From Clostridia bacterium (GTDB taxonomy: Bacteria; Bacillota; Clostridia; Christensenellales; Aristaeellaceae), in NCBI GenBank assembly GCA_009776385.1, contig WRFT01000127.1:1-5579 (forward strand): 5,579 bases of DNA. The letters are read 5' to 3'. The translations under genes were made by a program, and so were the position numbers. This document shows positions 1 to 5,257 of this stretch, one piece after another. The notes beneath the pieces are model-generated. The model had not been told where the DNA came from, did no database searches, and saw only the letters and a program-made list of their open reading frames with translations. Positions within the stretch are counted from its first letter, which is position 1; every line of letters starts with the position of its first letter.

Positions 1-49
1 AATATTAATGGTAGTATTGTCAAATAGAACTGTAAAGTGATAATAAAAT

Positions 50-346
50 CTAAACCACAGAATACTTTTCTAAAATTAGAAAACATATTTTTATCAAATT
101 ATAATAAATCAAGTTTTCATTGGAGTTAGATAAAATTTTTGAAAAGCGTTTTTTGTCTTCTGAATTGGGTTTGTGTATGTTAATCTCATCTGTTGTGGGA
201 GGTTTCTTTTTTAGTAATCTGTTTACCAATCCTATTAAAGAATCAATAAATATCTCGTTTTCAAATTTTATTCCACCTTGAAAATCAGGGGGTGTTTCCA
301 TTTTCATAAACGCTTCCAGTAATAATTTATCGCTACTCGTAATCAA
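50..346 (-). CDS. Small hypothetical protein (98 aa) of the Rhs cassette, possible second immunity gene
   Basis: I do not recognise this protein family. The sequence begins MITSSDKLLLEAFMKM, is rich in Lys, Asn, Ile and Leu, and has a hydrophobic segment near the C-terminus (around IKICFLILEKY). It has no signal peptide and no convincing transmembrane helix, so it is probably cytosolic. The start is TTG at 346-344, chosen because a full AGGAGG lies 8 nt upstream on the minus strand; no ATG has comparable support. It is the last gene of a minus-strand series after the Rhs C-terminal domain and the UPF0158-like gene, with about 100 bp separating it from the latter. Small AT-rich genes in this position behind Rhs toxins are often immunity genes or orphan immunity genes, so that role is inferred from position only. 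It could also be an unrelated accessory gene. Confidence 0.55.
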   Translation of the reverse strand: MITSSDKLLLEAFMKMETPPDFQGGIKFENEIFIDSLIGLVNRLLKKKPPTTDEINIHKPNSEDKKRFSKILSNSNENLIYYNLIKICFLILEKYSVV

Positions 347-382
347 TCTATTTTCCTCCTGCCAATCAAGTTGCTTTCCTCC
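341..382 (-). repeat. Duplicated Shine-Dalgarno/TTG start module with 8-codon upstream ORF
   Basis: On the minus strand, the pattern GGAGGAAA-N5-TTGATT occurs twice, at 382-364 and 359-341, exactly 23 bp apart. The downstream copy is the start of the 98-residue gene. The upstream copy (GGGAGG, 8 nt, TTG at 369-367) opens an 8-codon frame ending in TGA at 345-343. That stop overlaps the TTG start at 346-344 in the arrangement TTGA. The geometry would allow translational coupling; whether the leader peptide is made is inference. Confidence 0.45.
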
Positions 383-449
383 CGGATTTTTGGAATCATA
401 CCAATAATGAAATGTAATATTATAAAATGTGTTAACTTATCCTATCTTA

Positions 450-932
450 TCAATTGTCATCTAACGTTATTCCCTGTTTTATATACCACTCTCGAGCCAT
501 TTCTTCTTCTTTCTCTTTCATATAGATGCGGAAACCGGCTTCTACGTTTTTCCCGTTATCTCCTAGAGTTCCCTCGAATAGTTCGTGTACTTGTTGGACA
601 TACATATCGTAGAAGAACTCATCACAGGCATTCCTGCAATAAGCATACTTTTCGATCTCTTCTTTTCCTGTTAGTCCATAATTTGTCAACGTATATAGAG
701 AATAGCCTTGTTTTTTTAAGTATAAATAGTGCAAGTAGGGATAAAAAGTAGGAAGCTTAAGATATCTGTCGTCCTCTATATTAACGTCATAGGCATCAAC
801 GATGAATTGATTATTCTCATCAAATACTCCTTTTCTTTTTATGATATCTCCGGTTAGCGTATCAAGATATGCATCGCCTCGATACGTCATCAACGCATTG
901 ATTGCTTCTTTACCCCATTTTACTTTCATCAT
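450..932 (-). CDS. UPF0158-like protein, putative immunity protein for the adjacent Rhs toxin domain
   Basis: A 160-residue, acidic, Tyr-rich soluble protein without a signal peptide. It shows a UPF0158-like layout: an N-terminal helix (KWGKEAINALM), a strand pair around AYLDTLTGDIIKRKG (residues 21-35), the short motif DDRYLKLP (about 54-61), and a C-terminal helix ending EEEMAREWYIKQGI. In UPF0158 members I recall a similar YLD-x-ETGE, then RYLxIP, then EWxxxxGI order. The insert at about residues 75-120 is not typical, so the match is by pattern only. The ATG at 932-930 overlaps the toxin-domain TGA (ATGA). GAGGAG at 942-937 is 4 nt from this ATG and 7 nt from a second in-frame ATG at 929-927, so translation may begin one codon later. 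Overlap with a toxin C-terminus suggests an immunity role, which is inference. Other cytosolic functions remain possible. Confidence 0.6.
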   Translation of the reverse strand: MMKVKWGKEAINALMTYRGDAYLDTLTGDIIKRKGVFDENNQFIVDAYDVNIEDDRYLKLPTFYPYLHYLYLKKQGYSLYTLTNYGLTGKEEIEKYAYCRNACDEFFYDMYVQQVHELFEGTLGDNGKNVEAGFRIYMKEKEEEMAREWYIKQGITLDDN

Positions 933-1381
933 TTTTCTCCTCTTTTCTTTTTATATAAATTTCTAGGTAGTATAAATGGACCCTCATACCAAATATGTGC
1001 TCCATGTTTAGCAGAATGATAATGCATATAATATATCCCTGGTTTTATATTTCCCCTGGCCATGTCGATTTTAGGCACCCAAGTTCCACCTGTCGCCCTT
1101 GATAAAACAAATGCGTCCTGTTGACGAGGGGTATATACACCAATATTGAGGCCACATGGAAAAGCCGCAAACTCTCCCCACGCCTCAGGACCCACGACTA
1201 CAGCTTTTGCCTGTTCCATGGTGAGTGCAGGGATTGCAAATACCTTTAAATTTTTAGATATAGCATCAATATAAGCATAGTAATAATTCCTTTCATTCAA
1301 TTCTTTCTTTTTCCTTTCCGCGTATAACTCAGAGCTAACTTTGGCGTGTGGAATGCTTGGATTAAATATAGTGCTGTTCAC
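929..1381 (-). CDS. Rhs C-terminal (candidate toxin) domain, cut off from its core by an amber codon
   Basis: This reading frame is in the same frame as the Rhs core fragment upstream and reads continuously with it except for one TAG at 1420-1418. The listed GTG start at 1381 has no Shine-Dalgarno sequence before it, and sense codons run back to 1417 (KNALIPVSTLTQ), so it is better read as the detached C-terminus of an Rhs protein than as an independent gene. The last third carries a histidine-rich stretch, M119 to Y132 of the GTG-initiated frame: MHYHSAKHGAHIWY, preceded by Ala-rich and ATGG segments. Similar HxH...HIWY endings occur, as I recall, in other Firmicutes polymorphic toxins. I cannot name the family or the catalytic activity. 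Position after an Rhs core and before an overlapping small gene fits the toxin/immunity layout. Without readthrough or restart it is probably not expressed. Confidence 0.6.
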   Translation of the reverse strand: MNSTIFNPSIPHAKVSSELYAERKKKELNERNYYYAYIDAISKNLKVFAIPALTMEQAKAVVVGPEAWGEFAAFPCGLNIGVYTPRQQDAFVLSRATGGTWVPKIDMARGNIKPGIYYMHYHSAKHGAHIWYEGPFILPRNLYKKKRGEK

Positions 1382-1417
1382 TTGAGTTAATGTTGATACG
1401 GGTATGAGAGCATTTTT

Positions 1418-1949
1418 CTATGTAAAACCTAAATCTCTCAACGTGTCCAGTATAGAAGGATTAATCCCTTGTGAAAGTATCGCGACAAAACCATCAGTAT
1501 CATCGAATGTAATTGAAGAGTTCCCACAATACGCAAACAGATTGTGGCTTAACAACGCCACCGTCTGCCCCAGCACGGTATTCGCGTTAATAAACCTGCA
1601 CCACTCGGGGTTGCAATACCTGCTCCTGAGGCAATAAAGCTCGGTCTCCTCGTCGTAGACATACCTTCTGTACCGGAACGGGTTGAGCGTGTCTAATGCG
1701 GTTGTCAAGGTACTCGACTTGCCTGCCAGCTTCCCGGTGCTCAATCGTCGCGCTGTGACGCTGCCATCGCTCGTTTCGCGCCCCGTCTTCTTCTCACTTC
1801 TTCCGTCACCGGCAGAGCTTCGAGTCAGCCGCCCCGTGCGCCGTAAGTGTACTGTATAACCTCAATACCGGCGCACCATAGAAGAAGTGCAGTCGGTCAC
1901 TGCCTTTTTGCAACCGGTATTGATCGGCTATAGTATACTTCAATCTTGG
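1418..1949 (-). pseudogene. Decayed fragment of Rhs/YD-repeat core domain
   Basis: The best-preserved part (1744-1418) reads NPFRYRRYVYDEETELY, then LRSRY-NPEW-RFINA and LLSHNLFAYCGN, which is the RHS-repeat-associated core hallmark. Core proteins usually exceed 1,000 residues and form a toxin-enclosing shell; only the final portion is here. Several conserved positions look altered compared with the consensus I know: RGY is RRY, YYL is YCL, RYY is RYC, FINAD is FINAN, and the DPxG that closes the core is DTDG. Upstream pieces lie in other frames: QYTYGARGG at about 1854-1828, and ADQYRLQKGSDRLHFFYGA at about 1928-1872, matching core segments normally about 35 residues apart. In the core frame a TGA occurs at 1864-1862, and in the outermost frame a TGA at 1952-1950. 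The TTG at 1744 has no clear ribosome-binding site. I judge this a pseudogene; sequencing errors could explain one lesion but hardly all. Confidence 0.8.
1862..1923. repeat. 10-bp perfect inverted repeat at a break in the rhs remnant
   Basis: TCAATACCGG at 1862-1871 is exactly complementary to CCGGTATTGA at 1914-1923, with 42 bp between. The inner arm abuts the point where the rhs reading jumps from the HFFYGA segment to the QYTYGA segment with a loss of roughly 35 codons. It might mark a deletion or inversion endpoint. It is too widely spaced to be a terminator, and chance similarity inside a repeat-rich gene is possible. Confidence 0.35.
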
Positions 1950-2078
1950 TCAATCGGGAATCCGATAACCTGCGTGTCGTCGGAAGGGTGCTTTCATCGA
2001 TGGATCCGGGGTAGTTCGTTAGGCTTTGCCGGCAACGGCTGCATGTACTAATCAAACGCACAACCCCTACGCGGCATC
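1950..2078. other. Intergenic remnant without a convincing gene
   Basis: No supported gene lies here. A minus-strand open frame runs through it, but it is not in the frame of the adjacent rhs motifs and resembles nothing I know. The most likely content is further decayed rhs sequence plus the upstream control region of the transporter operon. I found no clear direct repeats for an AraC-type activator. Confidence 0.4.
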
Positions 2079-2107
2079 TTGACAAATAATAATCGGAAAG
2101 ATATAGT
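2079..2107 (+). promoter_or_regulatory. Sigma-A type promoter of the sugar ABC operon
   Basis: The -35 element TTGACA (2079-2084, perfect consensus) is separated by 17 bp from the -10 element TATAGT (2102-2107, five of six consensus bases). Transcription would begin near 2113-2116, giving a leader of about 33 nt before the binding-protein ATG, with AAAGGAGG at 2131-2138 and 9 nt of spacing. Its strength suggests regulation by repression, catabolite control or attenuation rather than strict dependence on an activator, but that is inference. Confidence 0.75.
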
Positions 2108-2147
2108 GAAACTGCTCAAAACCATATGATAAAGGAGGCTCATACTG

Positions 2148-3368
2148 ATGAAAAAGTGTATCGTGTTTTTATTGGCGGCGTTGATGGCCATCATCCCGCT
2201 GGCGGCTTCTGCGGAAGTGTCGCTGACGATGGGTTCTTGGCGCGCCGACGACGTACAGCAAATGAACAACCTGCTGGCCCTGTACAAGGAGAAAACCGGG
2301 GTGGAAATCGTATTCCAGCCCATTGATCCGCCGCAGTACAACACCATCCTCCGCCAATACCTGGAAGGCGGCATCGGCCCGGATCTCATGTACGCCCGTT
2401 CCTATGCCCCGGGCAGGGAGAACTATAATGCCGGTTACTTCTTTGACTGCTCTGACATACCGGGCTTGAAGGATAATTTTACCCCCTCCAGCCTGGAGCC
2501 CTGGCAGAACGCGGACGGAACCATGTTTGCGGTGCCCTTCGCGGCGGTGTCCCATTCCGTATACTATAACCAAAATTTATTTGACGAGCATAACCTGGCG
2601 GTTCCCGCCACGTGGGAGGAGTTTATCGCGGTTTGCGAGGCCCTGAAGGCGGCCGGCATCACGCCGCTTGCCAACGGCATCGCGGACAACTGGGACATTC
2701 TGGAAGTCGCATTTCTGAACATGCTGCCTAACTATGTCGGCGGCGCCGCGGAACGCGCCCTGTATGAAAGCGGTGAAAAACCCCTCAATGACGAGGCCTT
2801 TGTAATGGCGTATACCGATTTCGCTTCATTGGCGCCCTTCCTTGATCCCGGGTTCTCCGCCATCACCTATAATGACAGTCAGGTGATGTTCGCCACCGAA
2901 CGCGCGGCCATGTTTATGGATGGCTCCTGGACCTGCGGCACATACGATGATGTGTATTTTGAATGGAGCGTTTTCGCCGTGCCCGCACGCGAAGGGTCCG
3001 AAACCCGCATTTGCTTCCACCCGGACATGGCCATTACCATGAACAATGCCACCGAGCATCCCGAAGAGGCGCAGGCGTTTTTGGCCTGGCTGTGCTCCGT
3101 TGAAGGCGCGACCGAGGCTTCCAAGGTACTGCCGGCCGGCTTCTTCCCCATGATTAACGCCGCGATAACTATCGACGAGCCGCATGCCAACGCTATTTTG
3201 GCGTTGAACGAAGGCAAGCAGACGGATGCCCGCTTTGTATGGCCGGTCTATCTGGATTTATACACGCCCATGCTGGAACAGCTAAACGCCCTGCTAAAGG
3301 GTGAAACCACTCCGCAGGCCGCCGCCGATTTCGTTAACAGCTTAGTGCAGCCGGCGTCAGCCCAGTAG
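2148..3368 (+). CDS. Carbohydrate ABC transporter, extracellular solute-binding protein (family 1)
   Basis: This 406-residue protein captures a sugar outside the membrane and delivers it to the two permeases encoded downstream. The first 22 residues form a signal peptide: KK n-region, hydrophobic core and an AASA cleavage site before EVSLTMGSW. The mature start (EVSLTMGSWRADD), the ligand-lobe segments (PQYNTILRQYLEGGIGPDLM and VYYNQNLF followed by PATWEEF) and the later MFMDGSW-CGTY (near residues 256-265) are typical of family 1 (MalE/UgpB-like) binding proteins, and the length is normal. There is no lipobox cysteine after the hydrophobic core; Cys4 lies in the n-region. This is unusual for a Gram-positive binding protein, which is normally a lipoprotein. 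The ATG start is set by AAAGGAGG at 2131-2138. It is the first gene of the operon. The sugar cannot be identified from the sequence. Confidence 0.92.
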   Translation: MKKCIVFLLAALMAIIPLAASAEVSLTMGSWRADDVQQMNNLLALYKEKTGVEIVFQPIDPPQYNTILRQYLEGGIGPDLMYARSYAPGRENYNAGYFFDCSDIPGLKDNFTPSSLEPWQNADGTMFAVPFAAVSHSVYYNQNLFDEHNLAVPATWEEFIAVCEALKAAGITPLANGIADNWDILEVAFLNMLPNYVGGAAERALYESGEKPLNDEAFVMAYTDFASLAPFLDPGFSAITYNDSQVMFATERAAMFMDGSWTCGTYDDVYFEWSVFAVPAREGSETRICFHPDMAITMNNATEHPEEAQAFLAWLCSVEGATEASKVLPAGFFPMINAAITIDEPHANAILALNEGKQTDARFVWPVYLDLYTPMLEQLNALLKGETTPQAAADFVNSLVQPASAQ

Positions 3369-3399
3369 CCTCAAGTCCTGTTTCGTTTCGCTTCGCCAT

Positions 3400-3429
3400 G
3401 GGCGGAGGCTTCCGGCCTCCGTCCTTTTT
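3400..3429 (+). terminator. Intercistronic hairpin with T-run, probable partial terminator or mRNA stabiliser
   Basis: Bases 3400-3409 pair with 3415-3424 (ten pairs, one of them G-U) around a 5-nt loop TTCCG, followed at once by five T (3425-3429). This is an intrinsic terminator layout placed 31 bp after the binding-protein stop. The T-run runs directly into the AGGAGG of the permease gene. Because no promoter is seen between the genes, I infer incomplete termination or 3'-end protection that makes more binding protein than permease. Confidence 0.65.
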
Positions 3430-3442
3430 AGGAGGATATATG
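3430..3442 (+). promoter_or_regulatory. Ribosome-binding site fixing the first permease start
   Basis: AGGAGG at 3430-3435 lies 4 nt before ATG at 3440-3442. The spacing is short but the match to the anti-SD is perfect. A GTG/ATG further upstream, at 3398, would translate the terminator hairpin and has no Shine-Dalgarno sequence, so the 3440 start is preferred. If the hairpin folds it could also partly hide this site. Confidence 0.7.
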
Positions 3443-4372
3443 CTTCTTATTCCCAAAAAAAGGCGGTCTATCCCCGCGCTTTATCCCGGAGCCCCGTATT
3501 GGCTGCGTTATATTCTGCCGGCGTTATTGGTTTACCTTCTGTTCATGGCCTGGCCGCTTTTAGACTCCGTGCGCCTTAGTTTTTACACCGGTAACGCCGC
3601 CAACCGCTCCTTCACGGGTTTTTCCAATTACGTCCGCCTGTTCGCGGGCGGAGAGGTCACCGACCGTTACTGGGGCGCGTTCGGGCAAACATGGTATTTC
3701 TTTGCCATACACATGCTGGTGCAAAATGTACTGGGCCTTCTGTTTGCCGCGATGCTTTCCAATGCCACCCTGCGCGGCCGGCAAGTCTATCAAACCATTA
3801 TTTTCCTGCCCACGACGCTGGCGATTTTGGTCACAGGCTACCTGTGGAAGCTCATTTTAAACCCTTTATGGACCCGTGATGTATTGACGGGCGCCGGCCT
3901 CGGCGCGCTGGTGTATCCATGGCTCGGGGAAGCCTCCACAGCCTTAACGGCGGTGTCGCTGGTGTCTTGCTGGCAATGGGTGGGCATTCCCACCGTGATG
4001 TTTGTGGCGGCCATGGGCAATGTACCCGGCGACCTGCTGGAAGCCGCATCCATCGAGGGCGCCAATACATGGCATCAGTTCCGGCATATTAAGCTGCCTA
4101 TCATCATGCCCGTGGTTGGCATTGTTACTATTTTAACCTTCGTCAACAATTTTAACGCCTTTGACGCCGTTTTTGCCATGACAGGGCCTAACGGCCCGCC
4201 GAACTATAAAACCGATCTTATCGGCACGCTGTTCTACCGCGTCGGTATGGCGGGGCAGCATCCGGTTGCCATCCCGGACACGGGGCTGGGCGCGGCCATC
4301 GCGACGGTTACCTTCTTTATGCTGTGCTGCGGCGTCATACCCACGTTGAAACGCACCCAAACCAAGGAGTAA
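3440..4372 (+). CDS. Carbohydrate ABC transporter permease, MalF/UgpA type
   Basis: A 310-residue inner-membrane subunit of a CUT1 sugar importer that pairs with the second permease to form the translocation channel. It has a positively charged N-terminus (PKKRRS), then about six membrane segments, the first near residues 24-41 (YILPALLVYLLFMAWPLL) and the last near 282-303. The ATPase-docking EAA loop is clear: E201-A-A-S-I-E-G207, then I217-K-L219-P220, matching EAAxxxGx9IxLP. The start at ATG 3440 is supported by AGGAGG; a longer form from 3398 adds a non-conserved MGGGFRPPSF made from the terminator hairpin. The gene follows the binding protein and is 3 bp from the next permease. Substrate unknown. 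Length and motif are normal for the family. Confidence 0.93.
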   Translation: MLLIPKKRRSIPALYPGAPYWLRYILPALLVYLLFMAWPLLDSVRLSFYTGNAANRSFTGFSNYVRLFAGGEVTDRYWGAFGQTWYFFAIHMLVQNVLGLLFAAMLSNATLRGRQVYQTIIFLPTTLAILVTGYLWKLILNPLWTRDVLTGAGLGALVYPWLGEASTALTAVSLVSCWQWVGIPTVMFVAAMGNVPGDLLEAASIEGANTWHQFRHIKLPIIMPVVGIVTILTFVNNFNAFDAVFAMTGPNGPPNYKTDLIGTLFYRVGMAGQHPVAIPDTGLGAAIATVTFFMLCCGVIPTLKRTQTKE

Positions 4373-4375
4373 CGT

Positions 4376-5242
4376 ATGAAAGATAGCATGTATCCAAAAG
4401 AAAAGAGGCGCTCCTCGCTGCGCATGCAAAACCTGCATCTGCCCTCTCATATCCTATTGATTATCTGGTCTTTTATCGCGTTATTCCCCATTTGGATATT
4501 GTTTGTCAACTCCTTTAAAACCCGGTTTACCATCTATGATAATCCCTTCTGGCTGCCGGCTAAATGGAACGTGGGCAACTACACCGCGGTGCTTGGCAAT
4601 AACGATTTTCTGGGCTACTTTAAAAACAGCTTCATGGCGGTATCCTCGTCCATTGTGTTGGTGCTGCTGCTCGGCTCTCTGGCGGCGTATGCCTTGGCGC
4701 ACTGGCGCGGCCGCGCCTCTACGGCCATTTACTTTACGCTGATAGCCGGTATGATGCTCCCCATCAGAATCGCCTCCATCCGTCTGCTGGAGTTGGTGAA
4801 GGCCATGGGCTTATTGAACACCATCGGCTCGTTGATACCCGTCTATACGGCGATGGGCATCCCCATCGCGATTTTCGTACTCACGGAGTTTGTGCGGCAG
4901 GTACCGGGGGAACTGACCGAGGCGGGTTTGATAGACGGCGCTGGGCGGTTCCATATCTTTATTCGTATTATGCTGCCGCTTTTACGGCCGGCGATGGCAA
5001 CCGTCGCCATTTATAACCTGATTCCCTTCTGGAATGACCTGTGGTTCCCGCTCATCTTCATTAACAAAGAAAACGCTAAAACGCTCCTGTTGGGTGTCAC
5101 GCGCTTGTTCGGCCAGTACCAAACCGACTGGTCCAAGGTGCTGGCGGTGCTTGCGCTGTCCGCGTTACCTGTCATTACCCTGTATGTGCTGCTGAGCAAA
5201 CAGTTTATTAAAGGCATGACGGCCGGCGCGGTGAAGGGGTAG
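4376..5242 (+). CDS. Carbohydrate ABC transporter permease, MalG/UgpE type
   Basis: The second, 288-residue membrane subunit of the same sugar importer. Membrane segments begin near residues 25-47 (HILLIIWSFIALFPIWILF) and the protein ends with the typical FIKGMTAGAVKG tail of MalG-like permeases. The EAA loop reads E182-A-G-L-I-D-G188, then I198-M-L200-P201, fitting EAAxxxGx9IxLP with Gly for the second Ala, a common variant. Its AAGGAG (4363-4368) lies within the last codons of the preceding gene, and the ATG follows that gene's TAA by 3 nt, so the two permeases are probably translationally coupled and made in equal amounts. A second ATG at 4388 is less well placed. No ATPase gene follows; a shared MsiK/MalK-type ATPase from another locus is expected. 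Confidence 0.93.
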   Translation: MKDSMYPKEKRRSSLRMQNLHLPSHILLIIWSFIALFPIWILFVNSFKTRFTIYDNPFWLPAKWNVGNYTAVLGNNDFLGYFKNSFMAVSSSIVLVLLLGSLAAYALAHWRGRASTAIYFTLIAGMMLPIRIASIRLLELVKAMGLLNTIGSLIPVYTAMGIPIAIFVLTEFVRQVPGELTEAGLIDGAGRFHIFIRIMLPLLRPAMATVAIYNLIPFWNDLWFPLIFINKENAKTLLLGVTRLFGQYQTDWSKVLAVLALSALPVITLYVLLSKQFIKGMTAGAVKG

Positions 5243-5257
5243 AATATGGCTTACCCA

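Noticed and set aside
419..453. Minus-strand TATAAT (424-419) with TTGATA (453-448) as a promoter for the 98-residue gene
   Set aside because: The spacer is 23 bp, too long for a sigma-A promoter, and AT-rich sequence makes a chance -10 match likely.
371..751. Plus-strand open frame of 126 codons
   Set aside because: It is antisense to the UPF0158-like gene, lacks a ribosome-binding site and has low-complexity Leu/Arg/Ser content.
1897..2085. Minus-strand 62-codon open frame
   Set aside because: It is out of frame with the adjacent rhs motifs (LHFFYGA), has no family resemblance and no good ribosome-binding site.
2107..2120. Possible CcpA cre site (TGAAACTGCTCAAA) at the transcription start
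   Set aside because: Two conserved positions, including the central C of CG, do not match, so support is too weak to annotate.
3398..3439. Longer permease start giving an N-terminal MGGGFRPPSF extension
   Set aside because: The extension is encoded by the terminator hairpin, is not like the family and has no ribosome-binding site; ATG 3440 has AGGAGG.
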